A stretch of 64,000 nucleotides of DNA from Galaxea fascicularis (GCA_948470475.1 OX419343.1:25113302-25177301), one strand, 5' to 3'; numbered from the stretch's first letter, positions 23,056 to 35,735 are shown. Numbers and translations: made by a program. Notes: generated from the sequence alone by a model not told the origin.

Positions 23056-23578
23056 ATCCCGGGAGGGGGAGGGGGGAGGGATACTCCCAGATTTCAAGTG
23101 ACGGGGACGATCGAACTTTTGGGGTTTGAAATCTTCGATTCTGGGATTTTTAGGTAGGAAAATTTGGCAAGTATTTGTTTTTGTGTGTGTGGCTTGATTT
23201 AAGTAGGGATTTGTTTTGGGTATTCAAAACAATCTGAAGATTCGTGGTAGTGTCCCCGGGGTAGCGCCCGCGTATCCCGGCAGCGCTATAAAGACAACAA
23301 CAACAACAATCTTTATTTCGTGCCCGGAAATTACACAGTGTAGACAAATACAAGAGATAAAAAATTACAATAGAAAAGAGCACAGCCACTTAGAAATAGC
23401 AAAGCTAATCGAGCTTTGTCGAACTATTTAAGGCTCGGAGATGCGGCAGGGTATTATTCGGGGGTTACATTTTGGTCCAGGGATATTATTGGATTTTCAG
23501 GATTTTTGCCCCCACTCGATCATCCCCATCACTTAACATCCGGAATAGCTCCCCCCCCACCCCTCCCGGGCCTCCCAT
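23056..23578. mobile_element. G-rich inverted element with another repeat inside
   Basis: The left part (cccgggagggggaggggg, then tgacggggacgatcgaa) is repeated in inverted orientation at the right (cgatcatccccatcactt, then cccctcccgggcctccc). The middle contains (caa)n followed by ctttatttcgtgcccgg, a separate inserted repeat. Elements with gggatgatcg-type termini are common in marine invertebrates by my recollection. Confidence 0.5.
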
Positions 23579-24008
23579 ACTCCCATAGTCATGACGTTTG
23601 TTCAGTGATATGAGTGTCACTGCGTCTCAGAATGAAAACCTAACACATGAAAAAAGTAGTTTTAAAGTGTTTTAAAAATTTGCTCTAACTCGAAAATCTT
23701 TCCTGGACGAGTTCTTAAAACTGATCCTTCGAAGGAAATCTTTGTCGTTACTACTTTGGTTTCATTGGTTGTATCAGTGCAAGGCAGCAAAATCTTTTTA
23801 AGTATTTGTTTTAGTCTCGCTTTGAGTCGCAAATCGCTCTAAGCTACTGAGGTAAATTTCAGTATTATGCAGAAATGTATTAACAGCAATTTTATGCTGG
23901 GGGTTGTTTATCAGATCTAAAACTTCGGCTTTTTCTTTCCGTAAATGAGGTATAAAAACTTAGTTTCAGTTGGTATAGGTAATCGAGTCAAATCACGCGT
24001 AAAAATCC

Positions 24009-24092
24009 CACGTGTTTTCAGAAGTTGCCGAAATAATTTCCCGAGTCGCGCAGCGACGAGGGCGATTTAGGCAACTTCTGAAAACACAAGTG
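24009..24092. repeat. Inverted repeat with 20-bp arms
   Basis: cacgtgttttcagaagttgc at the left pairs with gcaacttctgaaaacacaag at the right around a GC-rich centre (gagtcgcgcagcgacgag) that is itself nearly palindromic. Probably a small MITE. Confidence 0.55.
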
Positions 24093-24905
24093 ATGATTAA
24101 TCCTTAATTTTACGAGGAAACATGCGATCACTTGTTTACCACTAAAAGGGCAAAGTTAATTGGGTAATCGTGCATGTTCATTTCTCATTGGAAGCGCGCT
24201 TAATGCGAATACAAATTTCGATCAAATCTAACCGACCACTCGATTCAATGAGATTTAACCAAAATCCTGGCCAAAACAAACAAATTTTCTTTCAAATGAA
24301 CCACATTGACCATTGTAAAGTTTGTTTGAACTGATTTACAAAAAAACATAGCAATGGGCCCTCTTGATTACAAAAAAATGCCCTCTGTCTCAGCCAGTCA
24401 GCGTTCAGTAATTTGCCCTTTAGTGATAAGTATTAATTAACATAAGTTGGTGGTTCAAAAAAGCTCTCTTTATCAGATTTAGTGTGAGATGGGAGATTTT
24501 AAGTTGGCAGAATTTGGGCTATATTTGTCAAGTAACTCATTTACTCTTAGTGTCAAACTTGGAAGGTTCCTGGGCCAACTCCTTGGATACGTGTAGACAT
24601 TGTTCAGGGACCGCGCAGGGGGAGGGGCTGGGCCAGCCCCCCCCCTCCCCTCTTCACCCCACTCCCACTTTTTGTGGAAAAATAATATATTTAGTAGAAT
24701 TCATTAATTAAATTAACTATTTTAAGAGTCAGCACACCCCTACCCAACACTGCTCACTTCAGCCGAGCTGGGAGCGGTCCCGTACTTTAAAAATTGCTCC
24801 GCGGACCCCTGTTGTTTACTTATAGATTTTGAAGGTGTATCCAGTACTTTATAATTGAAATATCTATGGTTAATTTCAAAAGCAATCTACCAATTCCATT
24901 TCTAG

Positions 24906-25074
24906 CTGCAACATTTGGACACTGTTAAAAGAACAAAGAACGGCGATGAGCCTAGCCAGCCGCAAACGTTCGAGAGGCAGGCGTCTGGCCAGATGCGGGA
25001 TGATGCGACACGTCGAATTCAAATGGCAATTGTCACTTTGCCAAATAAACATCCCAATTTTTTGTTTATTAAAG
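24906..25074 (+). other. Orphan exon-like open stretch
   Basis: A pyrimidine-rich acceptor (ttccatttctag) precedes 56 open codons that end at AAAG|GTAATT. The translation includes FERQASGQMRDDATRR, which reads like real protein. No partner exons were found within reach, and it ends only about 230 bp before the PDIA4 start. It could be the last exon of an upstream plus-strand gene (AATAAA lies within it near 25042), or chance. Confidence 0.25.
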
Positions 25075-25186
25075 GTAATTATTCCAAAATACGTTTAAAT
25101 AAAGCCGGAAAAACATTGAACTCGTGTCACGCCGTATGTCACGCCATCCTCATTTGTGGATAAAAATAGATTGTCCCGGGAAGACG

Positions 25187-25205
25187 CGTAGCGCCATCTG
25201 ATTGG
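25187..25205 (-). promoter_or_regulatory. Near-consensus ER stress response element (ERSE) of PDIA4
   Basis: CGTAG, nine bases, then ATTGG: the reverse orientation of CCAAT-N9-CCACG with one mismatch in the ACG half. It lies about 100 bp upstream of the PDIA4 ATG. ERSEs bind NF-Y plus ATF6/XBP1 and switch on ER chaperones under unfolded-protein stress, and mammalian ERp72 is a known target of that response. A second ATTGG lies at 25236-25240. Confidence 0.5.
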
Positions 25206-25306
25206 CCAGAACGCTTCTAACCTGTACGCTTGTGATTGGTTGTTCAACGTCTTTGAAATCAACTGGGAATCTCCACAACATCCATCGTGCAAACTACGGT
25301 CGTAAC

Positions 25307-28300
25307 ATGGATACGAAGAAGTTTTCGTTTCTTCTAGTGCTTATGATAGCATTTTCTGCGATCTTCTCGCTCGCAGAGGAGACGGAAAATGCCGATGAAA
25401 CGACAGAAACTGTAGCTGAGGCCGAGGGCTTGGAAACCGAAGAAAGGGGAGCGAAAGACGAAAATTCTTCAGAAGAAGCAAGTGATTCAGATGAAGTCAA
25501 GGAAGAAGACGATGTATTGGTTCTTACTACGAAGACTTTTGACTCTGTGGTGAATGATAAAGATATCATTCTAGTGGAGTTCTACGCCCCTTGGTTTGTT
25601 ATATTTTTTTATGTTTATTTTTTGTCAATGCTGCCTTCTATCCCATGCCATTATTCAACTTAAGCTTGAAATCGTGACTGCATTCAGTGCTCAAGCCATT
25701 TCTACATTGATTCATTTTCCAATCCTTAAACATTGTTAATATACACCAAAGAAATTTTATTGAGGGTTTATCATGTTGTTTTAGTGTGCAATTCAATTTA
25801 ATCCCAACAATACGTGCTGGCAGTGTGTTTGTGAAACAACAATCAGTGAAAATCGTGGCAAAATAATTAAGAGAGCAATCATGAAACTCACTGCCTTGCA
25901 ATTCTCAGACCCCTTTAATTTTTTTCTTACATCCATCTAGTTTTGATCTGAGTTACGAGAAAGGACGCCTTTCAACCATACTTTATTTTAACTTTTGTCA
26001 AACTAGTGGGTGCGACTACGTGGTCGATATCGGTACTTGTAGACTAAATAATTATTAATAACTTGGTGGTAACCAAGTGTTATTAAAACCTTTTTAATCC
26101 TGTACTCTATACGCGAATAGCCATTTTATCATAACCATCAAAGCACCTAAATGTTACACGAATGATTGAAGTCTGCAAACACACAGCACAAATATAGTCA
26201 CAGTCGTATAAAGATAGTTCCAGATAGATGAGATTTTACTGTCTGATCAGTAAAATACTGTTAATGGAACGTGACTCGCGATAAGTAAGCCATTCATGGC
26301 GCGCTGCTACTAGGTAGTCCAATGTCCAAGGTCGCAGCAATCAATGGTTTCGTTGAAGCCAAGTCTAAGATAAAAGCCTTGTTCTTAGTTAGCATATTAT
26401 ATCGAACAACAGCATTGGCCGTATCTATTAAGGCTCCATTGATAACTGCCGTAGTACACGTGTAGGTCTAGCCGTTACATGGTACGGTCCTCGTAACTGG
26501 CTATGTAGTAGACACATCCTTGCTATAAAAGCTCAAGCAACCTGTCCAAGGTTCACTTGGCATTTCTCTTGTACAGAACATTGAGTAGTTTACTAGCTTT
26601 TCGAAAAAATTTCCCTCCCTCCCTCCCTTTGGAGATGGGTTGGGCGCATTGGATTTGTTTTGCGCTTCAATAAACTTGGGTCACTCCTACGTGGTGCGGT
26701 TAAGTCTGCGCAGCGACTTCCCCCAAGCTTGTTGGCTCCTTTGCCTTTCTCATTGCCTGCTAACCAATACTCTTGTCCGATCCAGCATGTGCTGTTTTGC
26801 ATTCAGCTCGTAGTGCTGGGGAGATAAGTGAGGTTGTGTTACGTCACGCAATCCGGAAGTCGTATCGACTAACCAGCCGCAAGGCAGTGTACCCCTCAAT
26901 AACGCCATCTTGTGTTGTGTTTTCACTCCGTTTCTTTCCGCGCCATGCGCTTTATGTAAGTGTGCCGCAATTAAGTTACACTGCAGGAACAGGGACATTA
27001 ATTCCAGATTTTAGCGCGTTTTGTTACATTAAAAATAGTGTTTACAAATACTGAACAGCGTATGTCTGCCATATAATGTGAAGAGTTTTTATGTGCCTCG
27101 CAACTGACAAGCTTTGTGTTAACCCATCTTAGATTTGATTTATTTCACTATTGGCTTAAAAAAATCTTAAGTCTCAAATAATTATTTGTTATTCACCAAT
27201 CTTGCATGTACTGTTGTCCTAAGAAACCAGTTGTGTTCTTGTTTTGTAGGTGTGGGCACTGCAAACAATTAGCCCCAGAATATGCAAAAGCTGCCAAGAA
27301 AATGAAACAGAATAACCCTCCTGTTGCATTTGCAAAAGTAGATGCGACAGTGGAGTCTGATCTGGCACAAAAGCATGAGGTCAGTGGCTACCCTACACTG
27401 AAAATCTTCCGTAAAGGAATGGCATATGAGTATGATGGTCCCCGCGATGAGGAAGGTATGTCTTTTTTCTTTTTTCCTTGGATAGAGAAATATCTCAGAT
27501 CTCAACATCATTGAAATCCTTAGAACCCTCTTTCAATCGTTGGCGTGTGTGTTAAAATTTTTCTTTCTCTAAACTTACAGTGAGCTGTGGTGCTTTGGGC
27601 TGCAGCAAGAGCTTAGGGTTGAACTCTAAGGTTGTGAGAGTTGTGGAAGGTTAACTGTACATATGTCTTGTGATGCACCCCACTGCAGAAATTTCAAGAA
27701 ATACATGTATGAGTTACTTGTACTCTGAGCCATAAAAACATGTGATTTTGATTTAGAAGACAATTTAAGAATCTAAACACTTTTCTATGATCTCTAGTTT
27801 AGTAGCACTATATCCAGTACTATAAACTTGTGCAACAGCTTCATTGAAAGTACAGTTAGGCATCAGTACTTTGAGCCAAAGTCTCGAACATAAACTTGTT
27901 TCCATGGATACAGTCTGTCAATGAAACAGTGATTTTGTATTGACTGATCTCTTACAGTAAATCCCAGTCTACACCACTGCTAATACAAAACAGAGTATAG
28001 ACACCACTTTTCAATGCCTGGTTGATTTAAAAATGGAGCTATGTATATTAATGGCGCCAAAAGTTTTTTTTTGTGTGTACGACAGTGTAGGCTAGTTCAC
28101 ATGCCATGCAGCTGCTTGTTTTTCTTATTTGTATGTCTTCAAGGTGTGTTTGTTCATCCTCTTTCTTCACCCTCACTCTTGAAAAGGGCTTTTAGATTTG
28201 ATTGTCAGAGACAAAAAGTTTTAATTTATGACTGTTGAAGATAAACTACTGAAAATGGCTCTCAGTTTGTACACCTTGTAATTTTTACTTACAGTTTAGC

Positions 28301-31300
28301 AAATTTAAAAGTTTGAAGTTTCTTTGATCCCTTTTTTCAAAACTGTCTTTGTCAAAATTCATACTGCCTGTGTCAAAACTGTTTGAAAATAAGTTTGAAA
28401 ACTTTTGCTCTACAATGCTTTTACTGAAAGAGATTTCTTTGAATTGATCTGCACTGTGTATCTTCATCATGTAATGAATTGTGCTGTTCCTGAAGATATT
28501 CATTACCCTCCCCCTCCTTCTCTTCCCCACCCCTCCCCCATGGATGTTTTTTTTTGGTTTGTACCCCAACCCCACAGGAAATTCCAATTTAGCTCCATAC
28601 TTTTCTTTAGAACTTTTAATTTGCCACCCCCCTCGCCCATGGAATTTTCATTGACCTTCTGGAAGGGTGGCAGGGGGAGTTCAATATTCTCTGGAACTGC
28701 ACATATTGATCCTTTTGTACTGGATATTTTTAGCCTTGCTTTTTTTTGGCAGGTGTATGTTTCACTCACTGGGTTTGCTTTCTCTATAGGTATTGTTGAG
28801 TACATGACAAAGCAGTCAGATCCCAACTGGAAACCACCACCAGAGGCTGTTGTTACTCTCACCAAAGACAATTTTACAGATACTGTCAACAGTGAAGCTC
28901 TTATGCTTGTTGAGTTCTATGCTCCTTGGTATGGTGATCCAAATTTTATTGCATTCCTTAAGCCGTGGCTACGTGAGTGCTGTTTTGCTTGTGTTGGTGA
29001 TGCAGTTTTTCTTTAAATATTATCACATTGCCAGCGCACAGTGAAAATCACATGTGTAGCCACCCTTGCACAAGTGCTGCAATGGCAACAGCTAAAAAAT
29101 CACAGACTTTGTCACTCGTATAGCCACCACCACACTCCGGCAATGCAACAGTTAACAGAAAGAATTGCATCTCCATCGCAAGCAAAATGGCTTGTGTAGC
29201 GTGGCTTTAGTACACATTTTAGAAATTATTACAGCTTTGCAACCTATGTGTGTTTCCCATTTACCTGCAAAGTTTGTTGTTTAGTCACCAAAAAATTTTT
29301 TAATACTGCTAGATGCTGGTTGATAACATAATAATTTTTCTAAGTGGTTCCACTAAATATGATTTCTGTTGACAGTTTAGAACCCAAGTCAAGCTTGGTC
29401 AAGCTTATACTACTTAAAGTTCCAAAAGGAACATTCTAAAGCCAAAGAAACTGTTGTACCCTCCTTAAGCAAGATAATGTGTATTGGGCGATTCCAGAAA
29501 ATATCCATACTTATACCACGGACGGCTTTTAGAATTTCCGAAGGGGAGGAGGGGTTCTTTGAACTGGAATTCTGAAGGAATGGGGGGGCATTTACAATTG
29601 GAAAATATCCGAAGGCATGGGGGGGGGTTTCACAGGTGGGATTTCTAGAGTAGAAAGAGTAGAGTGAGTTCCTTGAAAACGCTATTGTTGTCGACTTTTG
29701 CAGTTCGTAAATAAACCACGAATGTATGATCGCGGAAGCAGAAGACAAGCATCGATTGATCAGACACGTAGAAGTGAACAGTAAAACGTGGGTTTCACAT
29801 TTACCTTGATGAATTTCTTGTCAAGTGAATAAAGTCTGAAAATGTACCTTATTTACCGCGTGCAATTTCTTGATACTCCTGTGTCCCGCCCGATAAACGG
29901 CAAAAAAAACTCGCACCTGTCCCTCGCTTCCAAGGAACGCCTGTCAGATAATTTTACATTCGGTCTGCCGGACGGCAATCGACCAAAAGATTTTAACAGT
30001 CTTTCGAGCTATTTTGCTTTGTGAACGTCAAAACAGCACAAGAAAACAAAGCCAAATTAAGACTTTTCGTGCACACTACAGGACATATGAAGGGTCCCAA
30101 CGAGGGAAGATCGAAGGCTCGACAGTATTTTTAACCTTTTCAACCGCCGAAATATTTTAACAGTCTTCTGAGCTATTTTGCTTTGTAAACGTCAGAACAA
30201 CACAAGAAAACAAAGAGGATGAAAATTACCGTAAGTGGTGTTTTTTTAAAGAGTAAAGCTTGTCGCCTGGCGACGCTAGATCACAGCCTTTGGGAGGCAT
30301 AAATTCATGTTCGTTTGTTCATATAAACGTTGTCAAGTCGAAAATGTACCTCCCAAAAAAAAACCCGGAAATTCCGAAGGGTAGGGGGGGTTCACGATTA
30401 TGGAATTCTGAGGGCACGGGGGGTAATGCATTCTGGAATTTCCGAAGGCAAGGGGGGGTTAAAACATGGAAGCCGTCCGTGGTTGGGTATGGATATTTTC
30501 TGGAATTGCCCATTCAGGCTTGGTTATTCTGTAGCAAAGTGATACAAATTAAGTGTAATTAACTGTAGTTACAGTAGTTATTGAAAATTATTTTCTAATC
30601 AACTTCCTGCAACAGGTGTGGACACTGCAAGCGGCTTGCTCCAGAATACGAGAAGGCAGCCAAGCAGCTGAAGGAAAATGACCCGCCTATCAAGCTGGCT
30701 AAAGTTGATGCCACTGTTGATTCTGACCTGGCTCAGAAATATGGTGTTCAAGGATATCCCTCTCTGAAGGTGTTCCGAAAGGGCAAGGATAGCGAATACA
30801 AAGGTCCAAGAGAAGAACATGGTATGTAGATGAGTTCTTTTAACTCTTACTTCCCAATAAGAAAATTGTGACCACCAGCTAACTTCTCCCAACCATGTTA
30901 CTGGTTTATCAAGCAAAAAGGGTTCAGGACTATAGGAAATGATCAACAGGGATCAGCTGAGTTAACATTGATACAAATTCTCCCTACATGTAACATAGGA
31001 AATGTGTGACAACTGTAAGGAGAAAGCACATGTTGATATTGAGGGTTTAAGGGTTAAGGGTGCCAAGATACATAACTTGACTTGTTATGAGCTATCAAAA
31101 TGCAGGATTAATTCAATCTTCTCTGTCTGGTGATTTTTGTTGTGTTTGTTGTTCATTCGCGTATAAGCATTTTCTTCGTATCTGGATGTACATGTGTAAA
31201 CGTCTTTGCATGACCTTAAAATTTGCTACTGACTGCTGAGACTTCATCTGGTCATCTTGGTGAACAGTATGCTAGGTCTAATACAAATTAAAATATGTTG

Positions 31301-34300
31301 ATTTGTTGTAAATTTGGTCTGTCAATCTGGTACTAAATGCAGCTTTAGGTTGCAAGTGTTAAATATGTATATCCATTTGCCTAGGAAGTCAACAAATTTC
31401 AGTATCAATACAAACTAATAATCCAAAAATACGTCAACCACTAAAGTCAGCACCTTTCCATCATACATACAGTATATACAGTATATTTGAGTATAATTTA
31501 ATACATACACACACATGCATACATATCCTTTTCCATAAGGCAGGTCGGTCTGTGGAAGCCCATGGGCTGGTGTGAACCTGCAAAACTGGACAATGTCTTC
31601 TCACACCAGGCCCCGGTTGTTCGAAGGCTGGATAGCGCTATCCACCGGATAAATATCTATTCAGTGGATAGTGCAATTAGCTTTCCCAATACTTATCCAC
31701 TGGATAGTGATTTATCCGGTGGATCGCTATCCAACATTTGAACAACCGGGGCCAGAAATCAAACCTGGGCTACAGTGGTGAGAGCACCGGATCCTAACCC
31801 TGACTAGACCAACAATTGGTCATCATTATTGTCTGATTAAATTTTGAAAATGTCTGGGAAGTTTCACACTATGATCGAACATGATGTCCAAACAAATTTA
31901 AACGCAGTTTTCAAAGTTCCGTATTGAATTACGTTATGCCAATCAATCCGGTCCAATTGCTAAAATGTCCGACCAAAAGGAAGATTTGAGAGGACAAAAT
32001 TCGATGTCCTGTTATGGAAGAAAAACTAATTCCAACACTGTAATAGTGATACTCGCTTCGTCCCTCCAGGTATTGTGAGCTACATGCAAGGTCAGGTTGG
32101 ACCAAGTTCCAAGATCCTGTCCTCACTTAAAGCAGTCACTGACTTCATGAAAGAAAGAGGTGACTTGGTCATTCTTGGTTTCTTTGACGAGGAGAGTGAC
32201 AAACTGTTAGAGCAATATTTGGAGGCAAACAATGATATCCGAGATGACTACGCGTTTGGACATACTTTTGATCCTGCAGCCAAGAAGCACTTTGGTATCA
32301 AACAGAGCTCGGTTGTTCTGTTCCATCCAGAAAAGTTTAGGTCAAAGTATGAGGATAAACAGATTGTGTTTAAGGTGAGAAAACACAGTTAGGCGTGATA
32401 TCCCAAATGGTATTCACCAGCCAGCAGGTTTTAAAGCATTAGCCAGTTAAAACTTGTGTTCTACAAAATAACACGAAAAAGTCAAATCGGAGGATAAAAG
32501 GCAGATAGGCAAAGGCAGTAATAAAGAATATATTTGTTGTCGCATATATACTGTATAAACTTAACAGTTATTTCACTTCTAAGGCAATAACAATGTTCGG
32601 TTTGGCAATATCTTGCGTACTGTTAACATGTTTGTTCGAAGCAAGTTTGAAAATGGACTGTATTTCTAGGTCGATTCGATCATTTATACACATAGTTAGG
32701 CACCAACTGGGGAAATATCACTGAAGGTGTTCGTGAAGCAACAGTCTCCCCAGATCTCACACGCAGGAGCACTGAGAATAGGGCCGACCCCCTATATGAC
32801 TGTTCGTCTCTGTTACTACGAGGCCTCTCGAGGGACATTTGGTAGTTACCCACCCCCTTTAAGTTTCCGCCTAACGCCTAAAGTCACTTCTCACAGACTC
32901 TGGTTTGCAACCCAGTCTGTTGTTTAACCCAAAACGCGTTATGAACGGGAATCGCTCATTCCACTCTCGTTAGAGCTGTCAGACTTATCATGGATTTTTC
33001 TGTTTTATTTAACACCAGGGCAAGGATCCCAAACCGGCTGACCTGCAGAAGTTTTATGAAGACAATCGTATTCCACTTGTTGGACAGATGAGCGCGTATG
33101 ACCAACAGAAGAAATACACCAAGCGACCTTTGTGTGTGGTCTTCTACGGAGTGGATTTCGGCTTTGAAAACCGCGTAGGTATGGCGTGAATCTCCTCCTT
33201 ACCAGTCCGTGTGTTGGGTTTTGTTTTTATGTTTTTGCCGTGGAATGAGGCCTGGTATTGTTGATACTACTGAGTGGTGCAGAGGCCGATTTACGAACAT
33301 TACCGATATCAGTCCAGTTAATATTAAATAATTTCTATAAAATCGTTTTGATTCCGCACTAAGGCCTCATGCGGATCAGGCGCAGTGATAAAGCCACCAT
33401 CGATCGGTCGGTCGGTCGCAGAATGGCATTTGTCGTTTCTGTGCTAACAAAACATAAAAGCTTAAATTGGAAGTACTTTTCGGGTCGGCCGCTGGTCTAT
33501 GTGTAATTTTCTGAGATATTGCAAAAGTAGTTAACAGCATAACGCTCTTTGAAAAGTGAAATTTACGGCTGCGGAGATGAATAAAAGTTTATGCCCATGC
33601 ATGAAAACATCCCAGTAAACAGCCCAAAGCTAAGATATCTGAGGATAGTATTTGGCCCCTTTAATCCATCAGCTGCCAAGATCTGATTATTAACTCTCCT
33701 TTCTAGCCGCTATTAATTTTCTTGTACAGTAGTTAAGATAATTTAGGCTCTATCAGGGTAACACTCTCTGGCTGATAAGTTTGTGTATTCTCATCTTCTG
33801 TCTGCTGGGCAATATGTTGATGTTATAAGGAGACTTTACGTGCTAATCACATCTGGGCCGAGTTGCTCGAACCATGGTTAACGCTGACCCCAGATTAAAA
33901 CCCAGGGACAACCTATAGGTTTTAATACAACTTAACCATTGGTTAGCGGTAACCATGCTTCGAACAACTCAGCCCTGGTCGTTAAAGGGTTAATGAAAAG
34001 GTTCTCAAGGACTGTCTCTGATAAACGATTTCCTTTGTTACAGCTACTCAGTATTGGCGTCAGAAAGTTTTGGAGGTCGCCAATGATCACCGTGACATCA
34101 CGTTTGCTATCGCTAATGAGGAGGAATTTGACCAACAGCTGAAAGATTTTGGACTGGACGATTCTGGCGAGGAGATAAACGTGGGCTGTTACGATGATAA
34201 GGAGAGGAAATATGCAATGGAGCCTGATGAGGAATTTAGCGAGGATAGTTTGCGAGAATTTGTGGAGAACTTCAAGGAAGGTAAGGTGTACAAGCTGAAC

Positions 34301-35018
34301 ATTTGTTGATGTCTTTACTGGTGATGTTGTGTTCAAACTTGGGCAAAGAGCCTCCTTAGTGAAATGGAACATGGGAGGGGATTTCTTTTCTGATTATGTG
34401 AAGATTTCAAACTGCTCTGAAGCACTTCCGAGATTTCTCTCTTACTAGGAGATGAAAACTCGTCAGAAGCGTTAAAGAAGCCATTAGAGAGCCCGACAGT
34501 AGCAAGTGAATTTCGGCCAAATCTCGTGCTCGTGCTCGTGCCACTTAAATGCGTCTCTTTCTAAAAATGGATCGTCTACAAATCTTTGATTATTTGCTTT
34601 CGTAGGTAACATCAAAGCACACCTGAAGTCCCAGCCGATACCAAAGAAAAACACGGGTCCTGTAACAGTGGTAGTGGGAAAATCATTTGAAGACGTCGTA
34701 CTGAATCCCCAAAAGGATGTTCTCATTGAGCTCTATGCACCGTGGTGTGGTCACTGCAAAGCGCTAGAACCCACCTACAAGAAATTGGGAAAGCGATTTA
34801 AAGATGAACCTAACTTGGTCATCGCTAAGATGGATGCCACAGCCAACGACATGCCGCCTGGTTTCACAGCAGAAGGTTTTCCGACTATCTACTTTGTTCC
34901 GGCGAATGACAAGAAGAACCCGGTCAAATACGACGGACAAAGAGAACTTGACGATTTCGTGAAATTTTTAAAGGAAAAGGCGACGGTCTCGCTGAAAAAC
35001 GTCAAGGAAGAACTTTAA
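25307..35018 (+). CDS. PDIA4: Protein disulfide-isomerase A4 (ERp72), complete, 8 exons
   Basis: Exons 25307-25593, 27250-27455, 28790-28928, 30616-30821, 32070-32374, 33019-33178, 34044-34280 and 34606-35018 give 650 residues (human about 645). It forms, breaks and rearranges disulfides of secretory proteins in the ER lumen. A signal peptide ([18 protein letters not shown]) is followed by an acidic stretch to about residue 75. Three thioredoxin-like active sites WCGHC have their cysteines at 97/100, 212/215 and 561/564, with cis-proline loops GYPT, GYPS and GFPT. The redox-silent b and b' domains fill roughly 290-520. The C-terminus is KEEL, the ER-retrieval signal also used by human PDIA4. 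The first two active sites are each split by an intron inside the Trp codon, and their exon pairs (206 bp each) are repeats of each other, showing the old internal duplication. The start is the first in-frame ATG; only a TTG lies upstream. Confidence 0.98.
26259..26790 (+). mobile_element. Possible solo LTR in PDIA4 intron 1
   Basis: The stretch starts TGTTAATGG, carries a TATA-like tataaaag at about 26525 and an AATAAA at about 26669, and ends near ccagca, as a U3-R-U5 unit might. No target duplication was found and the ends are uncertain, so this is tentative. Confidence 0.25.
28480..28710. mobile_element. C-rich MITE, copy 1, beside PDIA4 exon 3
   Basis: Inverted termini gtgctgttcctgaagatatt and aatattctctggaactgcac surround C-rich blocks and the shared core ccaatttagctccatactt. 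Related copies are at 55455-55675 and 63050-63262. It lies 79 bp before PDIA4 exon 3. Confidence 0.7.
29486..30511. mobile_element. TIR element of 1,026 bp in PDIA4 intron 3
   Basis: The left end gggcgattccagaaaatatc and the right end gatattttctggaattgccc are inverted copies that continue through ccacggacggc. ATT flanks both ends (29483-29485 and 30512-30514), a possible 3-bp duplication. Inside, a stretch near 29978-30060 (ttttaacagtctttcgagct) is repeated near 30143-30220. No transposase frame is seen. Confidence 0.65.
31609..31753. mobile_element. Palindromic MITE of 145 bp (ggataNcgctatcc type) inside a SINE-like repeat
   Basis: Termini ggccccggttgttcgaa and ttgaacaaccggggcc, with internal atccaccggataa / ttatccggtggat. 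I recall this family as very abundant in corals. The flanks on both sides look like one older repeat cut in two: the minus strand reads caggtttgatttctgg, a box B-like segment, up to the insertion point. Confidence 0.75.
33658..33850. repeat. Dispersed repeat, copy in PDIA4 intron 6
   Basis: agatctgattattaactctcc through to gtgctaatcac is matched with many substitutions by 48098-48280 in an E-Syt intron (agatctgattattaattttc). Family unknown; it is an old interspersed repeat. Confidence 0.6.
33855..33975. mobile_element. MITE of 121 bp in PDIA4 intron 6
   Basis: Inverted termini gggccgagttgctcgaacca and atgcttcgaacaactcagccc, with inner ggttaac / ggttagc steps. Its ends resemble those of the MITE at 31609-31753 (gttgttcgaa), so the two may share a transposase. 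Confidence 0.7.
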
Positions 35019-35340
35019 AATTATTGTAGGTAGTAATGTTTCGAAGTATTTTGCATCACAGACTGACCAAACGTTGGGTTTCAGAGCTTTTAGCTTGTGA
35101 GGTACGAGGCTCAATCGTATGTGAATTTTTCGCGCGTGTTTTTTGCTGGCACACGCGCGTCTTGCTTCCTACTGAAGCGTTGCTCTGGGAGTTCCAAGTT
35201 GTACTCAAATTTATCGTCAGTGCAGAAAATGCGAATCTACAGTCATCTATTTTTATGTCTCTTCCTGCTTCTTGACGATGCCGAAATCCTATTTTCAGGG
35301 GTACACTTCTTCATTTAGAAATGAGTCTAATTTCCAACTT

Positions 35341-35346
35341 AATAAA
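35341..35346 (+). terminator. PDIA4 polyadenylation signal AATAAA
   Basis: AATAAA 323 bp after the PDIA4 stop codon, with a GT/T-rich stretch downstream (tgcgtgtgtttatac). Confidence 0.55.
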
Positions 35347-35551
35347 TGCGTTGCTTGGACTTTTGAGTTTGCGGCAGTTTGAGTGGTACGTGCGTGTGTT
35401 TATACTCGATTTGTGCAAACCATTTTTAAAGAAACTATGAACACCGAAGTTGTTCAACAGAAAAAGTTTGTGTAAAAGAGCTTGTTATCCTCGACTCTTT
35501 CTTCAACAGTAACTGCGCGTTACTGAAAAGGACCTAACGGAACATGACAGC

Positions 35552-35735
35552 GGCTAAACTAGGAAACATTCTTGCGGACGCAAATCTTGTTTCATGGACT
35601 CAAAACCGTGTTTTTGAATCGAGTCAAAAATATTTTTGCTTCACGGACGCAAAGTTTCCTTCCGAAACAAATGTTTCCTAGCTTAGCCACCTTAGAAGCA
35701 ATCTTTAAAAGGAAACAATGTTTCCTAGTTTAGCC
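35552..35735. mobile_element. MITE with ggctaaactaggaaac termini
   Basis: ggctaaactaggaaacat at the left is inverted as atgtttcctagcttagcc at 35672-35688, and again as tgtttcctagtttagcc ending at 35735. The right terminus is therefore duplicated. It contains two gacgcaaa repeats. Confidence 0.65.

Noticed and set aside
25202..25306. In-frame N-terminal extension of PDIA4
   Set aside because: The extension has no ATG (it begins at a TTG) and would bury the signal peptide; the ATG at 25307 starts the signal sequence directly.
26773..27054. 93-codon frame in PDIA4 intron 1
   Set aside because: No domain, overlaps the possible LTR end and has opposing frames of similar length.
28405..29016. 203-codon frame as a separate gene
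   Set aside because: Its central part is PDIA4 exon 3 and its upstream part reads through a C-rich MITE.
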